From: JAJDXW01 sp965243335
GTDB taxonomy: Bacteria; Pseudomonadota; Gammaproteobacteria; HK1
Direction of reading: 5' to 3'
NCBI GenBank assembly: GCA_965243335.1
Contig: OZ251545.1
Span: 3,906,001-3,970,000 of the forward strand
DNA: 64,000 bases
Shown here: piece by piece, positions 50,588-59,620 of the stretch
Layout of the letters: each line of letters begins with the position of its first letter
How positions within the stretch are numbered: position 1 is the stretch's first letter
The notes under the pieces: model-generated
What the model saw: only the letters and a program-made list of their open reading frames with translations
Told to the model about the DNA's origin: nothing
The model's database searches: none
Made by a program: the position numbers and the translations under genes

Positions 50588-51520
50588 TCAGCCGCGCTTC
50601 GCGTCGAGGAGCGCTTCGAGCTCCGCGACCCGCGCCTCCGCGGCTTGGCGCGCGGCGGCCTCCTGTTCGGCCCGGCCCTCGGCATTCCGGCGCGCGGCGG
50701 TTTCCTGTTCGGCCCGGCCCTCGGCATTCCGGCGCGCGGCGGTTTCCTGTTCGGCCCGGACTTCGGCATTCCGGCGCGCGGCGGCTTCCCGCCCGGCCCG
50801 GCTCTCGGCATTCCGGCGTGCGGCGGCTTCCTGTTGGCGGGCCGCGGCCTCCTGTTCGGCCCGGCCCTCGGCAGCCTGCCGCGCCGCGTGCTCCTCATCG
50901 TAGCTAAGGAGGTCCAGGCCCGTTTCCGGGTCGTGGAAACGCATCTTCCTGCCCTTCGCCCACAGGTCCAGGCCCAACGTCTCGCTGTACAGGGACTGCG
51001 TCCCGTCCACCGACTCCACCAGCGGCTGGCGCTCATACCCCTCGCCCACCAGACGATACCCCCACAACGCCGCCTTCAGGTGCTCCTCCGTCGGGTCGTA
51101 CAGCCAGTACTCCTTCACCCCCAGCTCCTCATAGACCACCCGCTTCCGCCCCACGTCCTCGCGCCACGTGCTCGGCGACGCCACCTCCAGCACGAAGTCC
51201 GGACCCTTCCCCTCCTCCCACACCCGGTAGCTCATCCGCTCCCGGTCCTCCACCCCGAACGCCACGAACACGTCCGGCGCCACCGAGGCCCGAGGGTTCC
51301 CCTCCTCGTAGTAGATGAGCAGGTCTCCGGACACGTACACGTCACTGCGCGCGGCGTAGCGCACCCGCAGCGCCCCGACCCCGTACAGGATGGCGGCGAA
51401 CTGGGGGTCGTTCTCAGCCAAGGGCTTGCCGTCCGAGCTCGGGTACTCGACCTCGACCGCAGCGCGGGAGAGGGTGCAGGGAGCGGCAGGAGGGAAGGCG
51501 AACGGAGCGGGTTGGCGCAT
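50588..51520 (-). CDS. Array Uma2 nuclease, copy 1 (310 aa)
   Basis: The Uma2 core spans residues about 20-205. PRASVAPDVFVAFGVEDRER carries the first Asp. GPDFVLEVASPSTWREDVGR has Asp-(x)n-Glu-Val followed by Lys (RKRVVYEE), and LGVKEYWLYDP closes the fold. After YDEEHAARQAAE comes a coiled coil of 14-residue units of the type RNAEGRAEQETAAR, then the constant end RVAELEALLDAKRG. The start ATG follows GAGGGGATCGCCC. Nearest to the autotransporter and least like copies 2-5 at the 3' flank, where it lacks the CGGCTGGACTACGGGCGG junction. Confidence 0.88.
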   Translation of the reverse strand: MRQPAPFAFPPAAPCTLSRAAVEVEYPSSDGKPLAENDPQFAAILYGVGALRVRYAARSDVYVSGDLLIYYEEGNPRASVAPDVFVAFGVEDRERMSYRVWEEGKGPDFVLEVASPSTWREDVGRKRVVYEELGVKEYWLYDPTEEHLKAALWGYRLVGEGYERQPLVESVDGTQSLYSETLGLDLWAKGRKMRFHDPETGLDLLSYDEEHAARQAAEGRAEQEAAARQQEAAARRNAESRAGREAAARRNAEVRAEQETAARRNAEGRAEQETAARRNAEGRAEQEAAARQAAEARVAELEALLDAKRG

Positions 51521-51818
51521 GGGCGATCCCCTCGTGGCGGTGGGGCGGCGTGCCCCGGATGCGGGCGGCGAACAACGGTAGCACGCTCATGGGGGCGCCC
51601 CCAACCGGATGACAGGGGCACAGGATGGACGAGAGCCGACGCCCGCGATACGGGCGATCGTCCCGTCGTTTGTAGGATTTCGGCGCGGCGCGCCGTCAGG
51701 AGAACGCCCCCTCGGGCCGGCGGCGGCGCACGCCGGCAGGCCGGATCGGGAGCGGCTGGACTACGGGCGGCGGGCGGCGGGGGCGGCAGGTGGGCGGCGG
51801 GCGGGCGGCGGCAAACGC
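51521..51818. repeat. Array spacer 1 with promoter of copy 1
   Basis: On the minus strand TTGGGG (51604-51599) and TACCGT (51580-51575), 18 bases apart, may be a weak promoter. They flank the palindrome GGGGGCGCCCCC at 51591-51602. Farther out are a GATACGGGCGATCGTCCCG element and the junction sequence at 51753-51770, then a variable (GGCGGGC)-type run. Nearly the same in the following spacers. Confidence 0.7.
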
Positions 51819-52793
51819 TCAGCCGCGCTTCGCGTCGAGGAGCGCTTCGAGCTCCGCGACCCGCGCCTCCGCGGCTTGGCGCACGGCGGTCTCCTGTTGG
51901 CGGGCCGCAGCCTCCCGTTCGGCCCGGACTTCGGCGCTCCGGCGGGCAGCAGCTTCCTGTTGGCGTGCGGTGGCTTCCCGTTCGGCCCGGGTCTCGGCAT
52001 TCCTGCGTGCGATGGCTTCCCGTTCGGCCCGGGTCTCGGCATTCCGGCGCGCGGCGGCCTCCTGCCCGGCCCGGGTCTCGGCATTCCGGCGCGCGGCGGC
52101 TTCCTGTTGGCGTGCGGCGGCCTCCTGTTCGGCCTGGACTTCGGCAGCCTGCCGCGCCGCGTGCTCCTCATCGTAGCTAAGGAGGTCCAGGCCCGTTTCC
52201 GGGTCGTGGAAACGCATCTTCCCGTCCTTCGCCCACAGGTCCAGGCCCAACGTCTCGCTGTACAGGGACCGCCTCCCGTCCACCGACTTCACCAGCCGCT
52301 GGCGCTCATACCCCTCGCCTGCCAGACGATACCCTCGCAACGCCGACTTCAGGTACTCCCCCGTCGGGTCGTACAGCCAGTACTCCTTCACCCCCAGCTC
52401 CTCATAGACCACCCGCTTCCGCCCCATGTCCTCGCGCCACGTGCTCGGCGACGCCACCTCCAGCACGAAGTCCGGCCCCTTCCCCTCCTCCCACACCCGG
52501 TAGCTCATCCGCACCCGGTCCTCCACCCCGAACGCCACGAACACGTCCGGCGCCACCGAGGCCCGCGGGTTCCCCTCCTCGTAGTAGATGAGCAGGTCCC
52601 CGGACACGTACACGTCACTGCGCCCGGCGTAGCGCAGCCCCAGCGCACTGAGCCCGTACAGGATGGCGGGGCGCTGGGCGTCGTTCTCGGCCAAGGGCTT
52701 GCCGTCCGAGCTCGGGTACTCGACCTCAACCGCGGCGCGCGAGAGGGTGCAGGGAGCGGCAGGAGGGAAGACGAACGGAGCGGGTTGGCGCAT
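51819..52793 (-). CDS. Array Uma2 nuclease, copy 2 (324 aa)
   Basis: Core as in copy 1 with a few substitutions (ENDAQRPAILYGLSALGLRY replaces ENDPQFAAILYGVGALRVRY). GPDFVLEVASPSTWREDMGR, then the Lys, is intact. It has the longest tail of the array: about seven 14-residue units (RNAETRAEREAIAR and variants), one unit more than the 310-aa copies. Confidence 0.88.
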   Translation of the reverse strand: MRQPAPFVFPPAAPCTLSRAAVEVEYPSSDGKPLAENDAQRPAILYGLSALGLRYAGRSDVYVSGDLLIYYEEGNPRASVAPDVFVAFGVEDRVRMSYRVWEEGKGPDFVLEVASPSTWREDMGRKRVVYEELGVKEYWLYDPTGEYLKSALRGYRLAGEGYERQRLVKSVDGRRSLYSETLGLDLWAKDGKMRFHDPETGLDLLSYDEEHAARQAAEVQAEQEAAARQQEAAARRNAETRAGQEAAARRNAETRAEREAIARRNAETRAEREATARQQEAAARRSAEVRAEREAAARQQETAVRQAAEARVAELEALLDAKRG

Positions 52794-53091
52794 GGGCGAT
52801 CCCCTCGTGGCGGCGGGGCGGCGCGCCCCGGATGCGGGCGGCGAACAACGGTAGCACGCTCATGGGGGCGCCCCCAACCGGATGACAGGGGCACAGGATG
52901 GACGAGAGCCGACGCCCGCGATACGGGCGATCGTCCCGTCGTTCACAGGATTTCGGCGCGCCGCGCCGTCAGGAGAACGCCCCTTCGGGTGGGCGGCGGC
53001 GCACGCCGGCAGGCCGGATCGGGAGCGGCTGGACTACGGGCGGCGGGCGGCGGGGGCGGCAGGTGGGCGGCGGGCGGGCGGCGGCAAACGC
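52794..53091. repeat. Array spacer 2 with promoter of copy 2
   Basis: Same layout as spacer 1: the GGGGGCGCCCCC palindrome, the GATACGGGCGATCG element, the junction sequence at 53026-53043, and a GGCGGGC-rich run abutting the 3' end of copy 3. Confidence 0.7.
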
Positions 53092-53982
53092 TCAGCCGCG
53101 CTTCGCGTCGAGGAGCGCTTCGAGCTCCGCGACCCGCGCCTCCGCGGCTTGGCGCACGGCGGTCTCCTGTTGGCGGGCCGCAGCCTCCCGTTCGGCCCGG
53201 ACTTCGGCGCTCCGGCGGGCAGCAGCTTCCTGTTGGCGTGCGGTGGCTTCCCGTTCGGCCCGGGTCTCGGCATTCCGGCGCGCGGCGGCTTCCTGTTGGC
53301 GTGCGGCGGCCTCCTGTTCGGCCTGGACTTCGGCAGCCTGCCGCGCCGCGTGCTCCTCATCGTAGCTAAGGAGGTCCAGGCCCGTTTCCGGGTCGTGGAA
53401 ACGCATCTTCCCGCCCTTCGCCCACAGGTCCAGGCCCAACGTCTCGCTGTACAGGGACCGCCTCCCGTCCACCGACTTCACCAGCCGCTGGCGCTCATAC
53501 CCCTCGCCTGCCAGACGATACCCTCGCAACGCCGACTTCAGGTACTCCCCCGTCGGGTCGTACAGAAAGTACTCCTTCACCCCCAGCTCCGCATACACGT
53601 CCCGCTTGCGCCCCACGTCCTCGCGCCACGTGCTCGGCGACGCCACCTCCAGCACGAAGTCCGGCCCCTTCCCCTCCTCCCACACCCGGTAGCTCATCCG
53701 CTCCCGGTCCTCCACCCCGAATGCCACGAACACGTCCGGCGCCACCGAGGCCCGAGGGTTCCCCTCCTCGTAGTAGATGAGCAGGTCCCCGGACACGTAC
53801 ACGTCACTGCGCCCGGCGTAGCGCAGCCCCAGCGCACTGAGCCCGTACAGGATGGCGGGGCGCTGGGCGTCGTTCTCGGCCAAGGGCTTGCCGTCCGAGC
53901 TCGGGTACTCGACCTCAACCGCGGCGCGAGAGAGGGTGCAGGGAGCGGCAGGAGGGAAGACGGACAGAGCGGGTTGGCGCAT
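53092..53982 (-). CDS. Array Uma2 nuclease, copy 3 (296 aa)
   Basis: Shares KRDVYAELGVKEYFLYDP with copies 4 and 5, where copies 1 and 2 have KRVVYEELGVKEYWLYDP. Nuclease residues are intact. The tail is two 14-residue units shorter than that of copy 2 but otherwise the same at both ends. Confidence 0.88.
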   Translation of the reverse strand: MRQPALSVFPPAAPCTLSRAAVEVEYPSSDGKPLAENDAQRPAILYGLSALGLRYAGRSDVYVSGDLLIYYEEGNPRASVAPDVFVAFGVEDRERMSYRVWEEGKGPDFVLEVASPSTWREDVGRKRDVYAELGVKEYFLYDPTGEYLKSALRGYRLAGEGYERQRLVKSVDGRRSLYSETLGLDLWAKGGKMRFHDPETGLDLLSYDEEHAARQAAEVQAEQEAAARQQEAAARRNAETRAEREATARQQEAAARRSAEVRAEREAAARQQETAVRQAAEARVAELEALLDAKRG

Positions 53983-54273
53983 GGTCGATCCCCTCGTGGC
54001 GGTGGGGCGGCGTGCCCCGGATGCGGGCGGCGAACAACGGTAGCACGCTCATGGGGGCGCCCCCAACCGGATGACAGGGGCACAGGATGGACGAGAGCCG
54101 ACGCCCGCGATATGGGCGATCGTCCCGTCGTTCGTAAGATTTCGGCGCGCCGCGCCGTCAGGAGAACGCCCCCTCGGGCCGGCGGCGGCGCACGCCGGCA
54201 GGCCGGATCGGGAGCGGCTGGACTACGGGCGGCGGGGGCGGCAGGTGGGCGGCGGGCGGGCGGCGGCAAACGC
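53983..54273. repeat. Array spacer 3 with promoter of copy 3
   Basis: As spacer 2, with GATATGGGCGATCG instead of GATACGGG, and a shorter GGCGGGC run after the junction at 54215-54232. Confidence 0.7.
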
Positions 54274-55164
54274 TCAGCCGCGCTTCGCGTCGAGGAGCGC
54301 TTCGAGCTCCGCGACCCGCGCCTCCGCGGCTTGGCGCACGGCGGTCTCCTGTTGGCGGGCCGCAGCCTCCCGTTCGGCCCGGGTCTCGGCATTCCTGCGT
54401 GCGGTGGCTTCCCGTTCGGCCCGGGTCTCGGCATTCCTGCGTGCGGCGGCCTCCTGCCCGGCCCGGGTCTCGGCATTCCGGCGCGCGGCGGCTTCTCGTT
54501 GACGCGCGGCGGCCTCCCGCTCGGCCCGGTCGTGCTCCTCATCGTAGCTAAGGAGGTCCAGGCCCGTTTCCGGGTCGTGGAAACGCATCTTCCCGTCCTT
54601 CGCCCACAGGTCCAGGCCCAACGTCTCGCTGTACAGGGACCGCCTCCCGTCCACCGACTTCACCAGCCGCTGGCGCTCATACCCCTCGCCTGCCAGACGA
54701 TACCCTCGCAACGCCGACTTCAGGTACTCCCCCGTCGGGTCGTACAGAAAGTACTCCTTCGCCCCCAGCTCCGCATACACGTCCCGCTTGCGCCCCACGT
54801 CCTCGCGCCACGTGCTCGGCGACGCCACCTCCAGCACGAAGTCCGGCCCCTTCCCCTCCTCCCACACCCGGTAGCTCATCCGCACCCGGTCCTCCACCCC
54901 GAACGCCACGAACACGTCCGGCGCCACCGAGGCCCGCGGGTTCCCCTCCTCGTAGTAGATGAGCAGGTCCCCGGACACGTACACGTCACTGCGCCCGGCG
55001 TAGCGCAGCCCCAGCGCACTGAGCCCGTACAGGATGGCGGGGCGCTGGGCGTCGTTCTCGGCCAAGGGCTTGCCGTCCGAGCTCGGGTACTCGACCTCAA
55101 CCGCGGCGCGAGAGAGGGTGCAGGGAGCGGCAGGAGGAAAGACGGACAGAGCGGGTTGGCGCAT
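54274..55164 (-). CDS. Array Uma2 nuclease, copy 4 (296 aa)
   Basis: Reads AELGAKEYFLYDP (Val to Ala). Its tail begins differently: YDEEHDRAEREAAARQREAA in place of YDEEHAARQAAEVQAEQE, the form also seen in copy 6. Core catalytic residues are intact. Confidence 0.88.
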   Translation of the reverse strand: MRQPALSVFPPAAPCTLSRAAVEVEYPSSDGKPLAENDAQRPAILYGLSALGLRYAGRSDVYVSGDLLIYYEEGNPRASVAPDVFVAFGVEDRVRMSYRVWEEGKGPDFVLEVASPSTWREDVGRKRDVYAELGAKEYFLYDPTGEYLKSALRGYRLAGEGYERQRLVKSVDGRRSLYSETLGLDLWAKDGKMRFHDPETGLDLLSYDEEHDRAEREAAARQREAAARRNAETRAGQEAAARRNAETRAEREATARRNAETRAEREAAARQQETAVRQAAEARVAELEALLDAKRG

Positions 55165-55462
55165 GGTCGATCCCCTCGTGGCGGCGGGGCGGCGCGCCCC
55201 GGATGCGGGCGGTGGACAACGGTAGCACGGTCACGGGGGCGCCCCCAACCGGATGACAGGGGCACAGGATGGACGAGAACCAACGCCCGCGATATGGGCG
55301 ATCGTCCCGTCGTTCGTAAGATTTCGGCGCGCCGCGCCGTCAGGAGAACGCCCCCTCGGGCCGGCGGCGGCGCACGCCGGCAGGCCGGATCGGGAGCGGC
55401 TGGACTACGGGCGGCGGGCGGCAGGGGCGGCAGGTGGGCGGCGGGCGGGCGGCGGCAAACGC
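55165..55462. repeat. Array spacer 4 with promoter of copy 4
   Basis: Same elements; junction at 55397-55414. The stretch before the promoter has GTGGACAACGGTAGCACGGTCA, a variant shared with spacers 5 and 6. Confidence 0.7.
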
Positions 55463-56395
55463 TCAGCCGCGCTTCGCGTCGAGGAGCGCTTCGAGCTCCG
55501 CGACCCGCGCCTCCGCGGCTTGGCGCACGGCGGTCTCCTGTTGGCGGGCCGCAGCCTCCCGTTCGGCCCGGACTTCGGCGCTCCGGCGGGCAGCAGCTTC
55601 CTGTTGGCGTGCGGTGGCTTCCCGTTCGGCCCGGGTCTCGGCATTCCTGCGTGCGATGGCTTCCCGTTCGGCCCGGGTCTCGGCATTCCGGCGCGCGGCG
55701 GCTTCCTGTTGGCGTGCGGCGGCCTCCTGTTCGGCCTGGACTTCGGCAGCCTGCCGCGCCGCATGCTCCTCATCGTAGCTAAGGAGGTCCAGGCCCGTTT
55801 CCGGGTCACGGAAACGCATCTTCCTGCCCTTCGCCCACAGGTCCAGGCCCAACGTCTCGCTGTACAGGGACCGCCTCCCGTCCACCGACTTCACCAGCCG
55901 CTGGCGCTCATACCCCTCGCCTGCCAGACGATACCCTCGCAACGCCGACTTCAGGTACTCCCCCGTCGGGTCGTACAGAAAGTACTCCTTCACCCCCAGC
56001 TCCGCATACACGTCCCGCTTGCGCCCCACGTCCTCGCGCCACGTGCTCGGCGACGCCACCTCCAGCACGAAGTCCGGCCCCTTCCCCTCCTCCCACACCC
56101 GGTAGCTCATCCGCACCCGGTCCTCCACCCCGAACGCCACGAACACGTCCGGCGCCACCGAGGCCCGCGGGTTCCCCTCCTCGTAGTAGATGAGCAGGTC
56201 ACCGGACACGTACACGTCACTGCGCCCGGCGTAGCGCAGCCCCAGCGCACTGAGCCCGTACAGGATGGCGGGGCGCTGGGCGTCGTTCTCGGCCAAGGGC
56301 TTGCCGTCCGAGCTCGGGTACTCGACCTCAACCGCGGCGCGAGAGAGGGTGCAGGGAGCGGCAGGAGGGAAGACGGACAGAGCGGGTTGGCGCAT
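55463..56395 (-). CDS. Array Uma2 nuclease, copy 5 (310 aa)
   Basis: Very close to copy 3 in the core (KRDVYAELGVKEYFLYDP) and to copy 2 in the tail (RNAETRAEREAIAR is present). This is consistent with recombination between copies. Nuclease residues are intact. Confidence 0.88.
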   Translation of the reverse strand: MRQPALSVFPPAAPCTLSRAAVEVEYPSSDGKPLAENDAQRPAILYGLSALGLRYAGRSDVYVSGDLLIYYEEGNPRASVAPDVFVAFGVEDRVRMSYRVWEEGKGPDFVLEVASPSTWREDVGRKRDVYAELGVKEYFLYDPTGEYLKSALRGYRLAGEGYERQRLVKSVDGRRSLYSETLGLDLWAKGRKMRFRDPETGLDLLSYDEEHAARQAAEVQAEQEAAARQQEAAARRNAETRAEREAIARRNAETRAEREATARQQEAAARRSAEVRAEREAAARQQETAVRQAAEARVAELEALLDAKRG

Positions 56396-57012
56396 GGTCG
56401 ATCCCCTCGTGGCGGCGGGGCGGCGCGCCCCGGATGCGGGCGGTGGACAACGGTAGCACGGTCACGGGGGCGCCCCCAACCGGATGACAGGGGCACAGGA
56501 TGGACGAGAACCAACGCCCGCGATACGGGCGATCGTCCCGTCGTTCGTAAGATTTCGGCGCGCCGCGCCGTCAGGAAAACGCCCCCTCGGGCCGGCGGCG
56601 GCGCACGCCGGCAGGCCGGATCGGGAAGGGTTGCCGAGACCACGGCGCGATGGCCCCCTGCCACAACCTCAGATCCCTCGCCAACGCCGGCGCTTTCCGA
56701 GGCATGTGCGCTGTGGGGCCTTTCGCGCCGGCGCACCGCTCGCCAACCCCCTGGGTACGCCGGCGTCTCGCCGGCATTCGCGTCCCCGAGCGCTCCCCCC
56801 CGGGCCGGCGAGACGCCGGCGTACCCAGGGGGGCCCCAGCCACGCGGGACGTGATGAACCTCGAACGCTACGGCGAGCAGGGGGCCGACCGGGGACCGGT
56901 GTACGGGTTCGTGCGCCGGACGCCGGCGCGGCTGGACTACGGCGGCGCGGCGGCAGGTGGGCAGGCGGCAGGTGGGCGGCGGGCGAGCGGCAGGTGGGCG
57001 GGCGGCAAACGC
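56396..57012. repeat. Array spacer 5, interrupted by a palindromic repeat
   Basis: 617 bases. The copy-5 promoter side is as in the other spacers up to about 56630. Then 56700-56836 is a dispersed repeat (GGCATGTGCGCTGTGGGG border, CTGGGTACGCCGGCGTCTCG and its inverse). A variant junction (GGCTGGACTACGGCGG, 56931) and a GGCAGGTGGGCGG-rich run then lead into copy 6. No gene recognised. Confidence 0.65.
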
Positions 57013-57945
57013 TCAGCCGCGCTTCGCGTCGAGGAGCGCTTCGAGCTCCGCGACCCGCGCCTCCGCAGCTTGGCGCGCGGCGGCTTCCTCTTGGCGGGCC
57101 GCAGCTTCCCGTTCGGCCCGGGTCTCGGCATTCCGGCGTGCGGCGGCTTCCTGTTCGGCCCGGACTTCGGCGCTCCGGCGTGCGGTGGCTTCCCGTTCGG
57201 CCCGGGTCTCGGCATTCCGGCGTGCGGCGGCTTCCTGTTGGCGGGCCGCGGCCTCCTGTTCGGCCCGGCCCTCGGCATTCCTGCACGCGGCGGCTTCCCG
57301 CTCGGCCCGGTCGTGCTCCTCATCGTAGCTAAGGAGGTCCAGGCCCGTTTCCGGGTCACGGAAACGCATCTTCCTGCCCTTCGCCCACAGGTCCAGGCCC
57401 AACGTCTCGCTGTACAGGGACCGCCTCCCGTCCAGCGACTCCACCGACGGCTGCCGCTCATACTCGCCGCCCACCAGACGATACCCCCGCAACGCCGGCT
57501 TCAGGTACTTCCCCGTCGGGTCGTACAGACAGTACTCCTTCACCCCCAGCTCCTCATAGACCACCCGCTTCCGCCCCACGTCCGCGCGCCACGTGCTCGG
57601 CGACGCCACCTCCAGCACGAAGTCCGGACCCTTCCCCTCCTCCCACACCCGGTAGCTCATCCGCTCCCGGTCCTCCACCCCGAACACCACGAGCACGTCC
57701 GGCGCCACCGACACCCGCGGATTCCCCTCCCTGTAGTAGACGAGCAGGTCCCCGGACACGTACACGTCACCGCGCCCAGCGTAGTGCACCCGCAACGCCC
57801 CGACCCCGTACAGGATGGCGGCGAGCTGGGGGTCGTTCTCGGCCAAGGGCTTGCCGTCCGAGCTCGGGTACTCGACCTCAACCGCAGCGCGCGAGAGGGT
57901 GCAGGGAGCGGCAGGAGGGAAGACGAACGGAGCGGGTTGGCGCAT
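57013..57945 (-). CDS. Array Uma2 nuclease, copy 6 (310 aa)
   Basis: More diverged: VYYREGNPRVSVAPDVLVVF, STWRADVGRKRVVYEELGVK and EYCLYDPTGKYLKPAL. GPDFVLEVASPST and the Lys are kept. The tail starts YDEEHDRAEREAAACRNAEG and ends with the constant LEALLDAKRG. Confidence 0.88.
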   Translation of the reverse strand: MRQPAPFVFPPAAPCTLSRAAVEVEYPSSDGKPLAENDPQLAAILYGVGALRVHYAGRGDVYVSGDLLVYYREGNPRVSVAPDVLVVFGVEDRERMSYRVWEEGKGPDFVLEVASPSTWRADVGRKRVVYEELGVKEYCLYDPTGKYLKPALRGYRLVGGEYERQPSVESLDGRRSLYSETLGLDLWAKGRKMRFRDPETGLDLLSYDEEHDRAEREAAACRNAEGRAEQEAAARQQEAAARRNAETRAEREATARRSAEVRAEQEAAARRNAETRAEREAAARQEEAAARQAAEARVAELEALLDAKRG

Positions 57946-58375
57946 GGGCGATCCCCTCGTGGCGGCGGGACGGCGCGCCCCGGACGCGGGCGGTGGACAA
58001 CGGTAGCACGGTCACGGGGGCGCCCCCAACCGGATGACAGGGGCACAGGATGGACGAGAGCCGATGCCCGCGATACGGGCGATCGTCCCGTCGTTCGTAA
58101 GATTTCGGCGCGCCGCGCCGTCAGGAGAACGCCCCCTCGGGCGGACAGCGGCGCACGCCGGCAGGCCGGATCGGGAGCGGCTGGACTACGGGCGGCGGGC
58201 GGCGGGCGGCGAGGGCGCGGTGTTTCCGGTGCGCCATGCCAGCCAACCGGCCCCGGCGGTAGGCAACCGGAGCCTCCTGCGCGGGGTTCCGGCCTACGAA
58301 ACGCGCGCCGATTTCCTACGGACGTCGAGCCGGCCGCCGGCCGCGCCGCGACCGGTCCTGTGCCAGAGTGCGCCG
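57946..58375. repeat. Array spacer 6 and upstream region of the Rpn gene
   Basis: Promoter side of copy 6 as elsewhere, junction at 58178-58195, then about 170 bases of unique sequence before the Rpn ATG at 58376. No other gene recognised. Confidence 0.6.
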
Positions 58376-59410
58376 ATGCACGACGCGGCGTACAAGGACC
58401 TGTTCTCCCACCGCCCGATGGTCGAAGACCTGCTGCGGGGGTTCGCGGCCCGGGAATGGAGCGACAGGCTCGACTTCGAGACCCTGGAGAAGCTCCCCGC
58501 GGACTACGTGAGCGACGATTTGCGCCAGCGCCACGGGGACTCGGTGTGGCGGCTTCGCCTCCAGGGCCAGGGAGAGGCGTGGCTGTACCTGCTGGTGATG
58601 CTCGAATTCCAGTCCACCGTGGACCGGCACATGGCGGTGCGGGTGCTGGTCTACACCGGGCTGCTGTACCAGGACCTCATCCGCCGGGGGGCGTTCGACG
58701 AGGCGGGGCGGCTGCCGCCGGTGCTGCCGGTGGTGCTGTACAACGGACCGGAGCGCTGGACCGCGCCGGTCGAAGCGGGGGACCTCATCGCGCCGGCGGG
58801 GGAGGCGCTGGCGCCCTTCCAGCCCTCGCAGCGGTACTTCCTGCTTGACGAGGGGCGATGGGGGAAGGACGATCTGCCGGGCCGGAACCTGGTGTCGGCG
58901 CTGGTGGGGTTGGAGACCAGCGCGACGGCGCAGGAGCTATGGAAGGCCGCGGAGGCGCTGTCCGGGTGGCTGCGGGATTCGGGCGATGACGAGCTGCGGC
59001 GTGCGTTCGCGGAGTGGCTTCGGCAGGTGTCGTCGAGGCGTTTCGGGGAGGGCGCGCCGCTCGTGGCGGACGCGCTGGAAGGGGGAAGAGCGATGCTGGC
59101 GGAACGGATGCAGGAGTGGATCGAGCAGTGGCTCCGGGAAGGCCGTGAGCAGGGGCTCGAACAGGGACGGGAACAGGGTCTCGAGCTAGGTCTGGAGCGC
59201 GGCCTCGAACGCGGTCGCGCCGAAGAACGGGCGTTGCTGTGCCGGTTGGCGTCCCGGAGGTTCGGGGCCGAAACGGGCGAGCGGTTGTCGCGGATGCTCG
59301 GACGCCTCACGGACCCGGAACGGCTCGCCGAGGTCGGCGACCAGATCATCGAGTGCGGCACGGGGGCGGAGCTGCTCGACCGCGCGGGGCGCCTGGCCCG
59401 CCTCTCCTGA
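58376..59410 (+). CDS. Rpn-family recombination-promoting nuclease / putative transposase (YhgA-like)
   Basis: 344 aa. MHDAAYKDLFSHRPMVEDLL is the canonical start. WLYLLVMLEFQSTVDRHMAV carries the PD-(D/E)XK Glu-x-Gln motif, and LPPVLPVVLYNGPERWTAPV follows. The repeat tail EGREQGLEQGREQGLELGLE leads into a DUF4351-like C-terminus (LLCRLASRRFGAETGERLSR). Rpn proteins are DNA nucleases implicated in RecA-independent recombination and phage defence. Opposite in orientation to the Uma2 genes around it. Confidence 0.88.
   Translation: MHDAAYKDLFSHRPMVEDLLRGFAAREWSDRLDFETLEKLPADYVSDDLRQRHGDSVWRLRLQGQGEAWLYLLVMLEFQSTVDRHMAVRVLVYTGLLYQDLIRRGAFDEAGRLPPVLPVVLYNGPERWTAPVEAGDLIAPAGEALAPFQPSQRYFLLDEGRWGKDDLPGRNLVSALVGLETSATAQELWKAAEALSGWLRDSGDDELRRAFAEWLRQVSSRRFGEGAPLVADALEGGRAMLAERMQEWIEQWLREGREQGLEQGREQGLELGLERGLERGRAEERALLCRLASRRFGAETGERLSRMLGRLTDPERLAEVGDQIIECGTGAELLDRAGRLARLS
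59093..59410 (+). other. Possible internal start for an RpnS-like C-terminal product
   Basis: An in-frame ATG at 59093 is preceded by GAAGGGGGAAGAGCG and would yield a 105-aa C-terminal protein (MLAERMQEWIEQWLREG...). In E. coli Rpn loci a small in-frame product inhibits the full-length nuclease. Here this is inference from start-site geometry. Confidence 0.4.
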
Positions 59411-59436
59411 TCGGAGCCTGCGGCGCCGTTCGTAAC

Positions 59437-59560
59437 CTGACGATGGTCTCCCGGCTGCTTCGGGACAAGGGCGTTCGCGAGTTCTGCGAAGCCGCCGCGC
59501 TGGTCCACAGGGCGCGGAAGGACGTTGTGTTCACCCTGATGGGGGCGCCGGACGCTGGCG
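59437..59560 (+). pseudogene. Glycosyltransferase family 4 fragment (internal part)
   Basis: Reads LTMVSRLLRDKGVREFCEAA then HRARKDVVFTLMGAPDAG, the first half of a GT-B C-terminal domain. It begins right after the 25 bases that follow the Rpn stop and ends at the junction sequence. A matching downstream part occurs at 61777. Confidence 0.7.
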
Positions 59561-59620
59561 CGGCTGGACTACGGGCGGCAGCGGCGCTTCGGTGGGCAGT
59601 GGGCGGCGAGCGGCAAACGC

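Noticed and set aside
52882..55782. Very long plus-strand open frames running through the Uma2 array
   Set aside because: They are antisense to conserved nuclease genes, extremely rich in Arg/Gly/Pro, and repeat only because the Uma2 genes repeat. High GC leaves few stops.
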